Origin: Pseudomonas fragi | GTDB taxonomy: Bacteria > Pseudomonadota > Gammaproteobacteria > Pseudomonadales > Pseudomonadaceae | Reading direction: 5' to 3' | Length of the DNA: 64,000 bases | Assembly (NCBI RefSeq): GCF_002269505.1 | Contig: NZ_NQKQ01000004.1 | Location: 2,301-66,300, forward strand | Shown: positions 38,889-47,902 of the stretch, one piece after another | Numbering within the stretch: position 1 is the first letter of the stretch | Layout of the letters: every line of letters starts with the position of its first letter | Notes under the pieces: model-generated | What the model saw: only the letters and a program-made list of their open reading frames with translations | Told to the model about the DNA's origin: nothing | Database searches by the model: none | Position numbers and translations under genes: made by a program

Positions 38889-39986
38889 ATGAAAGTTGAC
38901 GGGCGAAATGATACCGCGCAGATCCTGCTCTCCTCTTGGGGCGTTGGGAGGCAGACACCGCAGTCTTCTGCGCAAAGTGCCGCCGAAGAAGTCGGCATGT
39001 TGTTCAGCCAGAAAGTCGAGAGCAGCAGCAAGGTATTGTCTCAACGCGAGCTGCGCACGGTAGATGCACGGGTGCAGAAGGTTCAGGGTATCCAGCAGTT
39101 GAACGAACTCTATGAACAACTGGGGCATCCAGGTCAGATCAGCCTGGGGCTGCTGGCCCGGCAAGTTCGTCTGGAGCTGGCGACAAATACGGGGGTTGAG
39201 CATTTGCTGGCGTTGACCGGCGATGACCCGGCCCGCACCAGTGTTGTTTTGCAATACGTGACCGCTCAGGCCCGGATACAAGGGCATGAACGTGAAACGG
39301 AGCTGGCGCAGAACGTTCAGGCACAGCTGCACTCCGGCTATTCCCGGCAAATTCAGGCGGGTCTGAATATTGCGTTGGCACTGACGGCAGACGAAAGCGA
39401 TGCCGCTCTGCGCCAGGCTGTTCGCACGTTGTATTACTCCAAGGTGGTGCTCAAACAATCACTGGTCAGCATTATCCAGGCCTTGCTGGAGTTATTCGAT
39501 GAAGAGAGGGTCAATGACGGATTGCGTATGATGTCGCGCGCGCTGGCGGATGATATCGCTGCCCACCGACCCTCGGTGCCGACTCTCAAGCTGCGTACCT
39601 TGTTGATCGGACTTCAAGGCTGCACCCAGTTGAGCAGCCTCTTGCACAGTTGCAGGTTGTCTATTGAGCGATTGTCATCCCGCGAAAGGCAGGCCGAGCT
39701 GTCGCCAGTCTCCCTGTTGCAACGTCTGCTGGAGTACGCGGGCACGGGCATCGATAGCGAAGAGGTGCAAAGCCTGAGTCGGGAGCTGGGTGGCGAGAGC
39801 CTTTCCAGTCAACTGGTCTCGCTCAATCAAGTCTATCCGTTGGTCCAGCGCCTCCCGCTGGCCGTTTGGAGTGATTCGCCAAGCCGTCAGGACGTATTGC
39901 AGGCTTTTTTTAACCTGATGGTTGAGCACACGCAACGCGAAGGTATCGTCCAGCTGTCGCCCGGGCTGTTGAGGCAGATTCGATGA
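38889..39986 (+). CDS. hrpJ: HrpJ/SctW, type III gatekeeper
   Basis: 365 residues from ATG 38889, placed just after the hrp box. Helical protein of the YopN/InvE/SctW family with a TyeA-like C-terminal part (about 290-365, SSQLVSLNQVYPLVQRLPLAVWSDSPSRQDVLQAFF). SctW proteins hold back effectors until translocators have been secreted. It is the first gene of an eleven-gene operon and ends with a four-base overlap with hrcV. The N-terminus is poorly conserved, so identity comes from layout, position and the C-terminal part. Confidence 0.88.
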   Translation: MKVDGRNDTAQILLSSWGVGRQTPQSSAQSAAEEVGMLFSQKVESSSKVLSQRELRTVDARVQKVQGIQQLNELYEQLGHPGQISLGLLARQVRLELATNTGVEHLLALTGDDPARTSVVLQYVTAQARIQGHERETELAQNVQAQLHSGYSRQIQAGLNIALALTADESDAALRQAVRTLYYSKVVLKQSLVSIIQALLELFDEERVNDGLRMMSRALADDIAAHRPSVPTLKLRTLLIGLQGCTQLSSLLHSCRLSIERLSSRERQAELSPVSLLQRLLEYAGTGIDSEEVQSLSRELGGESLSSQLVSLNQVYPLVQRLPLAVWSDSPSRQDVLQAFFNLMVEHTQREGIVQLSPGLLRQIR

Positions 39987-42076
39987 GGATTGTGCAATGG
40001 ATCAACAAAGGCCTTGGCAATGTGGCAAGCCCGGGCGAAGTACTCGGGGCCATGCTGGTGCTGGGCATTGTGTTTATCTTTATCGTGCCGTTGCCGACCT
40101 GGCTGGTCGATGTGCTGATCGCGGTCAATATCTGCATAGCCAGCCTGTTGATCGTGTTGGCGCTTTATCTACCCAGCCCTTTGGCATTTTCTTCATTTCC
40201 TGCACTTTTGCTGTTGACCACGATGTTTCGTCTGGCGTTGTCGATTGCCACTACCCGCCTGATCCTGCTGGAGCAGGATGCCGGTAAGATTGTCGAGGCC
40301 TTTGGTAACTTTGTGGTGGGGGGCAATCTGGCGGTGGGGCTGGTGGTTTTTCTGATCATCACAATCGTCAATTTTCTGGTGATTACCAAGGGTTCGGAGC
40401 GTGTCGCTGAAGTGGCGGCGCGCTTTAGTCTGGATGCGCTGCCGGGCAAGCAGATGTCCATCGACAGTGACCTGCGTGGCGGTTTGATCGATGGTGCGCA
40501 GGCCCGCCACAAGCGTGACCGGTTGTCCCGGGAAAGCCAGCTGTTTGGTGCGATGGACGGAGCCATGAAATTCGTCAAAGGGGACGCCATCGCAGGCCTG
40601 GTGATTGTGCTGATCAATATCCTGGGCGGGTTTTCCACGGGGATGTTGCAACACGGGATGAGCGCTGGCGAGGCCATAACGCTGTATTCGGTATTGACCA
40701 TCGGCGATGGTCTCATCGCGCAAATTCCGGCGCTCTTGATTGCCTTGACCGCGGGGATGATCATCACCCGTGTCGCCCCCGACGACCAATCGCCAAGCAG
40801 TCATATCGGTGCACAAATCGGCCAGCAGATAACCAGTGAGCCCAAGAGCTGGATGATCTCATCGGCGGCAATGCTGGCCTTCGCAGCACTGCCGGGAATG
40901 CCCGCCCCGGTGTTTGGCTTTATTGCACTGTGTACCTTTGCGCTGGGGTTTTACTTGTGGTCGAGAAACAGGCCGGCCGGGGAGTCGGATCAGGCGCAAG
41001 CAGCGCAGGTTGCCCCTGAGCAAAATGGTGATGAAGACCTGAGAACGTTTGATCCTACACGCCCTTATCTGTTGCAGTTCGCCACCGCCCATCAAAGCCT
41101 GGAGCGCACCACCCGGCTGATTCACGGGATCCGTCAGGTGCGCAACAGTATCATTACCCGCATCGGCTTGACCCTTCCCTGCTTTGAAATCGAATACAGC
41201 GACCTGTTGGCTGAGGATGAGTTTCGCTTTTGTATTCACGAAGTACCCATGCTCAAGGCGACCTTTGATGAGCGCCGGGCCGTGGCACGGGACAGTGTCA
41301 CGGATGCTCCTCCGAGTGCCCTCAGAGGCAGCGAGCAGCGAGACGAACTGGACTGGCTATGGCTGCAGCCCGACGATCCGCTGCTGGCACGGGAAGGCGT
41401 CGAGTCATTCAGTACCCATGCCTTGATTATTGAGCGCATGCGTCAGGCCATGATGATCAGCGGGCCGCAGTTTTTGGGGCTGCAGGAGTGCAAGTTGATT
41501 CTCGGCTGGCTTGAGCAACACCAGTCTGAGCTGGTCCAGGAGTTGCAGCGCATCATGCCCCTGTCCCGATTTTCTGGTGTGCTGCAGCGTCTGGCCAGTG
41601 AAGGCGTGCCCTTGCGGGCTGTGCGTCTGATTGTCGAAGTCCTGACCGAACATGGCCAGCATGAACGGGAAGTGTCAGCCCTGGCGGACTATGCGCGGAT
41701 TGCCCTGAAGTCGCAGATCTATCATCTGTACAGTCAGGCTGACGGGCTGCATGCCTGGCTGTTGTCCGCTCATAGCGAAAATCTCTTTCGCGAGGCATTG
41801 CGCCAAACCCAGTCTGGCGTGTTCCTTGCCCTGGACCATGAGCTCAGTACGCAATTTGTAGCGTTGCTCAAAGAGGCTTTTTCCCCCCGTAAGCCGGACA
41901 CCAGCGTATTGCTGGTGGCGCAGGATCTGCGCAGCCCGTTGCGCACATTGTTGTTTGATGAGTTCAACCATGTGCCGGTCTTATCCTTCGCCGAGTTGAT
42001 GGGCGCGGCCAAGGTCAAGGTGCTCGGGCGTTTTGATCTGCAATTCGACGGTGTGCTGCGGGAGACCGTGTCTTGA
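39983..42076 (+). CDS. hrcV: HrcV/SctV, export gate protein
   Basis: 697 residues of the FHIPEP/LcrD/FlhA family. Seven or eight membrane segments lie in the first about 330 residues, with PGKQMSIDSDLRGGLIDGAQARHKRDRLSRESQLFGAMDGAMKFVKGDAIAG near 155-205 as the family signature. A cytoplasmic domain follows (about 355-697) that forms the nonameric ring which docks chaperones. Second gene of the operon, with ATGA overlap with hrpJ and TTGA overlap with hrpQ. Confidence 0.97.
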   Translation: MRIVQWINKGLGNVASPGEVLGAMLVLGIVFIFIVPLPTWLVDVLIAVNICIASLLIVLALYLPSPLAFSSFPALLLLTTMFRLALSIATTRLILLEQDAGKIVEAFGNFVVGGNLAVGLVVFLIITIVNFLVITKGSERVAEVAARFSLDALPGKQMSIDSDLRGGLIDGAQARHKRDRLSRESQLFGAMDGAMKFVKGDAIAGLVIVLINILGGFSTGMLQHGMSAGEAITLYSVLTIGDGLIAQIPALLIALTAGMIITRVAPDDQSPSSHIGAQIGQQITSEPKSWMISSAAMLAFAALPGMPAPVFGFIALCTFALGFYLWSRNRPAGESDQAQAAQVAPEQNGDEDLRTFDPTRPYLLQFATAHQSLERTTRLIHGIRQVRNSIITRIGLTLPCFEIEYSDLLAEDEFRFCIHEVPMLKATFDERRAVARDSVTDAPPSALRGSEQRDELDWLWLQPDDPLLAREGVESFSTHALIIERMRQAMMISGPQFLGLQECKLILGWLEQHQSELVQELQRIMPLSRFSGVLQRLASEGVPLRAVRLIVEVLTEHGQHEREVSALADYARIALKSQIYHLYSQADGLHAWLLSAHSENLFREALRQTQSGVFLALDHELSTQFVALLKEAFSPRKPDTSVLLVAQDLRSPLRTLLFDEFNHVPVLSFAELMGAAKVKVLGRFDLQFDGVLRETVS

Positions 42077-43029
42077 GTTCGGGGCATGTTCATCCTGATG
42101 GTGCCGCCGTGGTATCCGATTCGGTACAGCCTGGCTTGTTGTTCGAGTTACGAGTGCTGAGCGGTTTGCATGTGGGGGCTGCACTGCCTTTGTTTGGTGA
42201 GTGCTGGGGCATCGGCGCCCATCAAGACGCCGACCTTGAGTTGTACGACCCTGGTGTTGAAGCCCGGCATGCCCGGTTGCACTGCATGGACGGGTGCTGG
42301 ACGGTACAGGCGCAGGAAGGTCTCTTGCAGGATGAAACCGGTACGGCCCGGGCACAGATTGCCGATCTGGCTCCAGGTACTCTGTTTTCAATTGGCGGTA
42401 TTCAGTTGTGTGTCGCCAATACGCAAAGTGCCTGGGTGGATGAACCCGCAGAAGTATCTGGCGTACAGAGCGAAGCGGTATTCGATCACCCAAATACAGT
42501 GCCTGCTGGCCGCAAGAGCAAGTGGCTGGCGCTGGCGCTGAGCGTGTCCGTGCTGATACTGGCGGTACTGGCCTGGCAGCCTTTGAACACGGCACAGGCA
42601 CTTTCCCCGATGCCATCGGCAGTCAGTGACAGACGTCAGCTTGCAACAACGCTTCAGGTCCATCAGCAATTGCTCAAGATGTTGATCGAGCGAGAGCTGG
42701 GCAACATTATCCGGCTGCAGGTGGGGGATGATCGAATCACTCTGGTCGGTGATGTCGGCAAAGACTCGCTGGCGCTGATCTCGCGGATGCTCGATAGCTT
42801 CGAGGCGCAGTTTGCAACGCCGGTTGCGATCATCAATCAGGTTCAGGAGATCAGCACGGCGTTGCCCTTCAGGATCGTCCAGATAATCGGCGGTAAAAAG
42901 GCCCATGTTGTTTTGGCAGACGGGCGACGGCTGTTTTTTGGTGATGAGACTGATGGTTTGCGCCTGACTGCGATCGACAATCGCCGAGTGTTGTTTGAAG
43001 GCAAGCAGCGCTATGAGGTGAACTGGTGA
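42073..43029 (+). CDS. hrpQ: HrpQ/SctD, inner-membrane ring protein with FHA-like domain
   Basis: 318 residues. It starts at TTG 42073 overlapping the hrcV stop; GGAG lies eight bases upstream. An FHA-like N-terminal domain (about 20-115) lies in the cytoplasm, one membrane segment follows (about 147-168, WLALALSVSVLILAVLAW), then a periplasmic part (about 190-318). This is the SctD layout, forming the inner-membrane ring with HrcJ. Shorter in the periplasmic part than some animal-pathogen SctD. GTGA overlap with hrcN. Confidence 0.9.
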   Translation: MSSGHVHPDGAAVVSDSVQPGLLFELRVLSGLHVGAALPLFGECWGIGAHQDADLELYDPGVEARHARLHCMDGCWTVQAQEGLLQDETGTARAQIADLAPGTLFSIGGIQLCVANTQSAWVDEPAEVSGVQSEAVFDHPNTVPAGRKSKWLALALSVSVLILAVLAWQPLNTAQALSPMPSAVSDRRQLATTLQVHQQLLKMLIERELGNIIRLQVGDDRITLVGDVGKDSLALISRMLDSFEAQFATPVAIINQVQEISTALPFRIVQIIGGKKAHVVLADGRRLFFGDETDGLRLTAIDNRRVLFEGKQRYEVNW

Positions 43030-44384
43030 ACCGTGCGACTGCTGATGGCCTTGAGTGCTGGCGACAGCGTCAGTTCACGCGCTTGGCGGGCTTTTCACCG
43101 GTGACCCTGTGCGGTCGGGTGTTGCGGATCAATGGCATGCTCCTGCAATGCCGCTTGCCCCAGGCCCGAATTGGCGATCTGTGTCGGGTTCAGACGCAGG
43201 GTAGCGCATGGGTATTGGCAGAGATCATCGGCTTTGATCAGCTCGACGCAACGCTCAGTGCTTTGGCGAGCCTGGAAGGTATAAGCGCGGGGGCAGCAGT
43301 TGAGCGGCTTGGGGCTGTGCATCAGGTTCGCGTCGGCAATGACTTGCTGGGGCAGGTGCTCGACGGATTTGGCCGGGCGCTTGCAGACAGTTGCGCAGGC
43401 GCCTTTGCCAGGCCGCCTTGCGATGATGCCAAGGCAGTGGTATGCGACGCGCCCCTGGCCACTCAACGGCCACGTATCAGTCGCGCTTTACCGACAGGGG
43501 TACGGGCCATCGACGGGTTGTTGACTCTGGGTGAGGGTCAGCGAGTCGGGCTGTTTGCCGGTGCCGGTTGCGGCAAGACCACCCTGCTGGCCGAAATCGC
43601 CCGCAACGTCGAGTGTGATGTGATCGTGTTTGGCCTGATCGGCGAGCGTGGCCGCGAGCTGCGAGAGTTCCTTGACCATGAGTTGGACGCGGGGCTGCGG
43701 GCCAAAGCCGTGCTGGTGTGCGCGACCTCTGATCGTTCAAGTATGGAGCGTGCGCGGGCAGCTTTTACCGCAACCGCCCTGGCCGAAGGCTTTCGTGGAA
43801 AAGGGCAGCGGGTGTTATTGCTGATCGACTCCCTGACCCGCTTTGCCCGCGCGCAGCGGGAAATCGGCCTGGCTGCTGGTGAACCCTTGGGGCGAGGCGG
43901 GTTGCCGCCCTCGGTTTACAGCCTGTTGCCACGTCTGGTCGAGCGCGCAGGCCTGACCCGCGAGGGAGCTATCACCGCGATCTATACCGTACTTATCGAG
44001 CAGGACTCCATGGGCGATCCGGTTGCAGATGAAGTCCGCTCCTTGCTGGACGGTCACATTGTGTTGTCCCGCAAACTGGCAGAGCGCGGTCACTACCCGG
44101 CAATAGATGTGCTGGGCAGCCTGTCACGGATTCTGAGCAATGTGGCTGCGCCAGAACATGTACAAAACATGGTCGCGTTAAGGCGATTGCTGAGCGCGCA
44201 TCAGCAGATCGAACTGATGCTCAGGCTGGGTGAGTACCAGGCGGGCAACGATGCATTGACCGATATGGCCGTGGAAAGCCGACAGCGGGTTGAGGCCTTT
44301 TTGCGTCAGGACTTGCGCAAGCCTGCGGGTTTTGCGGCAACCCTTGAGCAACTGCACGAGTTGACGGCCCATGTGCCCTTCTGA
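43026..44384 (+). CDS. hrcN: HrcN/SctN, type III secretion ATPase
   Basis: 452 residues, from GTG 43026 with GAGGTG before it. Walker A GAGCGKT (179-185), Walker B VLLLIDSLTRFARAQREI (about 260), and the ATPase signature PPSVYSLLPRLVERAG near 299. Hexameric ATPase at the base of the machine that strips chaperones and unfolds effectors. Fully intact. Confidence 0.98.
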   Translation: MNRATADGLECWRQRQFTRLAGFSPVTLCGRVLRINGMLLQCRLPQARIGDLCRVQTQGSAWVLAEIIGFDQLDATLSALASLEGISAGAAVERLGAVHQVRVGNDLLGQVLDGFGRALADSCAGAFARPPCDDAKAVVCDAPLATQRPRISRALPTGVRAIDGLLTLGEGQRVGLFAGAGCGKTTLLAEIARNVECDVIVFGLIGERGRELREFLDHELDAGLRAKAVLVCATSDRSSMERARAAFTATALAEGFRGKGQRVLLLIDSLTRFARAQREIGLAAGEPLGRGGLPPSVYSLLPRLVERAGLTREGAITAIYTVLIEQDSMGDPVADEVRSLLDGHIVLSRKLAERGHYPAIDVLGSLSRILSNVAAPEHVQNMVALRRLLSAHQQIELMLRLGEYQAGNDALTDMAVESRQRVEAFLRQDLRKPAGFAATLEQLHELTAHVPF

Positions 44385-44817
44385 AAACAGTCTGCAGGTA
44401 ACCGATCCCCTGCGGCTTTTACGCCAGCATCGGGTCGATCGGGCTGAGCGCTTGTGGCACATAAAGCGTATGGAGCAGCGAGCCTTGAGCCTGAGCATCG
44501 AGCAGGCCCGTTCGGCGGTTGAGCAGGCCAGGCAACACGAAAGCCGGCAGCAGGCCGAGCTGACAGGCCGGTATCAGGGCCAGGTGGTGTCGCCCGCAAT
44601 CCTGTCCGGTTGGGACGAATCACAGCGCCAGTTGGCGGCTCAAACAGCGCAGCAGGCAAGGGCTTTGCAAGTGCTGCTTGAGCAGCAACGCCTGGTTGCG
44701 ATCCATGTCGAGAGTGCCCGCCAATACGCGGGTGAATGCCAGAGAAAAGTCGAAAAACTGCTGGAGTTGTCGGTGTTGCTGGCAGAGGAGGATCAATGGC
44801 CGGGTCATCAGGAATAA
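44371..44817 (+). CDS. hrpO: HrpO/SctO, ATPase stalk protein
   Basis: 148 residues, almost all coiled coil, rich in Gln, Arg, Ala and Glu. It overlaps the end of hrcN by 14 bases. SctO (FliJ-like) proteins form the central stalk between the ATPase and the export gate. Named by position and its coiled-coil character, since sequences in this family drift fast. Confidence 0.85.
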   Translation: MCPSENSLQVTDPLRLLRQHRVDRAERLWHIKRMEQRALSLSIEQARSAVEQARQHESRQQAELTGRYQGQVVSPAILSGWDESQRQLAAQTAQQARALQVLLEQQRLVAIHVESARQYAGECQRKVEKLLELSVLLAEEDQWPGHQE

Positions 44818-45179
44818 TCCCGCTGCTGTTGGCACGGGATCGCTCTCAGGCTGTAGCCCCTGAGCACGCAGCCGACTGCAAGCTGTTTGCAGACAGCCTT
44901 GCAGGTGCGGATAAGGGCTTGGCACAGGCGTTGTCCGAGGCCCTGATGCCCCGTGCAACGGGGTGCCAGCCATGTATGCAGTTTGTGCTGCATCTGGCGC
45001 ATCGCGGGCGGGTCAACGTGAGCGCCTGTTATGAACATCAAGGCTGGCTCATCACTTTAAGAGCGCAGCAATCCGCCACCCGACAATGGCTCGCCCGTCA
45101 GCAGCAACCCTGTCAACGGCGTCTGGCCCGTGCATTGGGACAGATCGTCAGGATCCGGTTATTGCAGGAGAGCCAGTGA
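44796..45179 (+). CDS. hrpP: HrpP/SctP, secretion switch/needle-length protein
   Basis: 127 residues from ATG 44796, with AGAGGAGG just before it; the frame extends to 44736 but that start lacks a site. It overlaps the hrpO stop by 22 bases and its own stop overlaps the hrcQ ATG. Position and size fit HrpP of P. syringae, a small SctP that controls pilus length and substrate order. Motifs are weak, so assignment is mainly positional. Confidence 0.78.
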   Translation: MAGSSGIIPLLLARDRSQAVAPEHAADCKLFADSLAGADKGLAQALSEALMPRATGCQPCMQFVLHLAHRGRVNVSACYEHQGWLITLRAQQSATRQWLARQQQPCQRRLARALGQIVRIRLLQESQ

Positions 45180-46174
45180 TGACGATAGCGCCGATCACCT
45201 TGCCACGGCTGGACGCAACCACGGTCGCGGCTTGCAGGCGGCTTGGCCGTGGCCTGCGCTATTCGTTCCAGGTCGCAGGCGAGCCCGGTGAGCTTTTGCT
45301 GGAACCGGGGCGTGCGCCAGAGGGCGGTGTATGTGTCTCGTTCGAGAGCCGCTGCGGGGTCTTTACGCTGAGTGATGCAGGCCCATTGCTTAGCCTGTTT
45401 GGCGAGTGCCCGGTAGTGCTGGCCGAGACCGGCAACGACCCGCAGTCATGGTTTTGGAGGCATTTTGAGCAGCGCATGAGTGAGCAACTGACGGCGCTTT
45501 TTGGCTTTCTGCGGCCCCTTGCCGACAGGCAGCCGGGTGCATTTGAGTGCTGCCTCAGCGTGGTGCTGGGGCAGTCACGAAGTATCGGCCGATTAATGAT
45601 GACGGCACGCAGCCTGTTGGCGCTTTGCGACGCAGGGCAGTGGCAAGCAGTCAAGGCACCGTTGCCCACATGCTTTGCCGTGCCTGTGCCCGTGGTGCTC
45701 GGCTATCTACCGTTGACGGTTGAGCAGTTGCGCACAGTACGGCCCGGCGACGTACTGGTGCCGGAACGCCCGCTGTTCAGCGCTGATGGCGTGGGGCAGA
45801 TGAGCGTGGGGCGGTTGCGGCTGCAATTGCAAATTGATGATGACGGCGGGCGTCGGTGCCTGACAGTGTGTTCTATTGAGGAGTCGGTTGTGGATGAGGA
45901 GATGTTTGCGGGTGCGGGTGCGGACGTTGGCGTTCATGAAGGCGATGAGCTGTTTGAAACCTTGCTGGTGGATTTGAGCGTGCGCTGTGGCGTACTCAAG
46001 TTGAGCCTGAGCGAGTTGCGCCAGCTGGCCCCCGGCATGGTGTTGAACCTGGATGGCTATGGTACGGGCATGGCCGGGTTGTATTACGGCGACCGGCCGA
46101 TCGGCCACGGGCAGTTGGTGGAGGTCGACGGCCGCCTGGGCCTGCAACTGTCGCGCATCAGTTTTTCGCAATGA
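45179..46174 (+). CDS. hrcQ: HrcQ/SctQ, cytoplasmic sorting platform protein, unsplit
   Basis: 331 residues from ATG 45179, with AGGAG before it; the upstream frame (45086) is inside hrpP. A variable N-terminal part is followed by two SpoA-type domains, one near 180-225 ([30 protein letters not shown]) and one at 255-331 ([18 protein letters not shown] to [19 protein letters not shown]). In P. syringae this protein is split into HrcQa and HrcQb; here it is one gene. A strong internal ribosome site before GTG 45890 could give the C-terminal domain separately. Forms the cytoplasmic ring that selects substrates. Confidence 0.94.
   Translation: MTIAPITLPRLDATTVAACRRLGRGLRYSFQVAGEPGELLLEPGRAPEGGVCVSFESRCGVFTLSDAGPLLSLFGECPVVLAETGNDPQSWFWRHFEQRMSEQLTALFGFLRPLADRQPGAFECCLSVVLGQSRSIGRLMMTARSLLALCDAGQWQAVKAPLPTCFAVPVPVVLGYLPLTVEQLRTVRPGDVLVPERPLFSADGVGQMSVGRLRLQLQIDDDGGRRCLTVCSIEESVVDEEMFAGAGADVGVHEGDELFETLLVDLSVRCGVLKLSLSELRQLAPGMVLNLDGYGTGMAGLYYGDRPIGHGQLVEVDGRLGLQLSRISFSQ
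45878..46174 (+). other. Possible internal translation start giving a short SctQ-C protein
   Basis: GAGGAG (45878-45883) stands six bases before an in-frame GTG at 45890 (codon 238 of hrcQ). Translation from there would give 94 residues that cover the whole last SpoA domain. Several other type III systems make such a short SctQ product from an inner start, and P. syringae encodes it as a separate gene. Confidence 0.55.
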
Positions 46175-46824
46175 CCGTTCAAGGGGTTGATCCCTTTCTG
46201 CTGGCGCTGTTTCTGGGTGCCTTGTCACTGATGCCCATGCTGATGGTGGTGTGCACCGCCTTCCTGAAAATCTGCATTGTGCTGATGATTACCCGCAACG
46301 CCATCGGCGTACAGCAAGTGCCGCCGAGCATGGCCCTTTACGGCATTGCCTTGGCTGCAACACTGTTTGTCATGGCGCCGGTGGGGTATGAAACCGCACA
46401 AATCCTCAAGCAATCACCACTGGATATGAGCAGCGTGCAAGCTTTGCAGGGCAGCGGGCTGGAGGCAGTAAAGCCCTTGCAGGCCTTTATGGTGCGCAAC
46501 ACCGACCCGGATGTGCAGACCCATCTGCTGGACAACACCGAGCGCCTGTGGCCAGCAGACATGGCCCGACAGGTCAGCCGCGATGACATGGTTTTGCTGG
46601 TCCCGGCCTTTGTCCTGTCGCAGTTGCAGGCGGGTTTCGAGATCGGCTTTCTGATCTATATCCCGTTTATCGTTATCGATCTGATCGTCTCGAACTTGCT
46701 GCTGGCCCTGGGTATGCAAATGGTTTCGCCCATGACCATTTCACTGCCGCTCAAGTTGCTGTTGTTTGTGCTGGTCTCGGGCTGGACACGCTTGCTGGAC
46801 AGCCTTTTTCTGTCTTTTCTGTGA
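46171..46824 (+). CDS. hrcR: HrcR/SctR, export gate protein
   Basis: 217 residues of the FliP/SctR family, with four membrane segments. Signatures [22 protein letters not shown] (about 32-53) and [24 protein letters not shown] (about 150-175) are typical. Five copies form the core of the export gate with HrcS and HrcT. ATGA overlap with hrcQ. Confidence 0.97.
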   Translation: MTVQGVDPFLLALFLGALSLMPMLMVVCTAFLKICIVLMITRNAIGVQQVPPSMALYGIALAATLFVMAPVGYETAQILKQSPLDMSSVQALQGSGLEAVKPLQAFMVRNTDPDVQTHLLDNTERLWPADMARQVSRDDMVLLVPAFVLSQLQAGFEIGFLIYIPFIVIDLIVSNLLLALGMQMVSPMTISLPLKLLLFVLVSGWTRLLDSLFLSFL

Positions 46825-46831
46825 GGCGCCA

Positions 46832-47092
46832 ATGGAGCCGATTGTGATGTTCAAGCAGGGCATGTTGCTGGTGGTGGTGCTGTCCGCGCCACCGCTGATT
46901 GTGGCCGTTGTGGTGGGCGTGCTGACCTCGCTGATGCAGGCACTGATGCAGGTACAGGACCAGACACTGCCGTTCGGCATCAAGCTGGTTGCGGTGGGCG
47001 TCACGCTGGCGCTGACGGGGCGCTGGATCGGAGTTGAGTTGATTCAATTGATCAACCTCACCTTTGACATGGCCGCTCGATCGGCACTGTAA
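46832..47092 (+). CDS. hrcS: HrcS/SctS, export gate protein
   Basis: 86 residues from ATG 46832 with GAGG before it; the earlier in-frame start lies inside hrcR. Two membrane hairpin helices, with QALMQVQDQTLPFGIK between them, the FliQ/SctS signature. Usual length for the family. Confidence 0.96.
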   Translation: MEPIVMFKQGMLLVVVLSAPPLIVAVVVGVLTSLMQALMQVQDQTLPFGIKLVAVGVTLALTGRWIGVELIQLINLTFDMAARSAL

Positions 47093-47104
47093 AAGGAGCA
47101 CGCG

Positions 47105-47902
47105 ATGGCCCCACAGATTCCGTTTCTCGAATACCTGCCCAGCCTCGCAATTGCGATGGCGCGCCTTTATCCCTGTTTTCTCCTGATCCCGGCATTCTGC
47201 TTTGAACATGTGCGGGGCATGCCCCGGCATGTCATCGTTTTTGCCCTGGCACTGATGCCTGCTCCCGGTATTTATCACGCCTTGTCTGGTATGGATTACA
47301 GCTTGCTCGCGCTCTGCGGGCTGATGCTTAAAGAGGCCGTGTTGGGCTTTTTGCTGGGCATGCTGCTGTACATGCCGTTCTGGCTGTTCGAGTCGGCAGG
47401 GGCTTTGCTCGACAACCAGCGTGGCGCACTGATCGGCGGGCAACTCAATCCTTCACTGGGGCCGGATGCCACGCCTGTCGGGCATTTGTTCAAGCAACTG
47501 AGCATTTTCTTGTTGATGGTCACACTGGGGTTGGGCAGCCTGACCCAGGTGATCTGGGACAGCTACCTGATCTGGCCTGCTGCGCTCTGGTTTCCGGCCC
47601 CGGCTGCGGATGGCCCTGGCGTGTTCCTGGCGCTGCTGGGCGATACCTTTACGCACATGGTGTTGTACGCAGCGCCTTTTATTGCATTGCTGTTGTTTGT
47701 CGAGTTCGCCGTTGCTTTGTTGAGCCTTTACAGCCCGCAGTTGCAGGTGTTCGTGTTGTCGATGCCGGCCAAAAGTCTGGCCGGGCTATGCTTTCTATTG
47801 TTCTATCTGCCGCAACTGCAAGAGCTGATCGTGGGGCGTATGGGCCAGCTGGGAGATCTTGAACATGCACTGGGCCTGCTGTTCAAGGTGCCATCGCCAT
47901 GA
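47105..47902 (+). CDS. hrcT: HrcT/SctT, export gate protein
   Basis: 265 residues with eight membrane segments, of the FliR/SctT family. AAAAGGAG stands before the ATG. Typical stretches are FLLGMLLYMPFWLFESAGALLDNQRGA (about 82-108) and FVEFAVALLSLYSPQLQVFVLSMPAKSL (about 198-225). It joins HrcR and HrcS in the gate, and overlaps hrcU by four bases. Confidence 0.96.
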   Translation: MAPQIPFLEYLPSLAIAMARLYPCFLLIPAFCFEHVRGMPRHVIVFALALMPAPGIYHALSGMDYSLLALCGLMLKEAVLGFLLGMLLYMPFWLFESAGALLDNQRGALIGGQLNPSLGPDATPVGHLFKQLSIFLLMVTLGLGSLTQVIWDSYLIWPAALWFPAPAADGPGVFLALLGDTFTHMVLYAAPFIALLLFVEFAVALLSLYSPQLQVFVLSMPAKSLAGLCFLLFYLPQLQELIVGRMGQLGDLEHALGLLFKVPSP

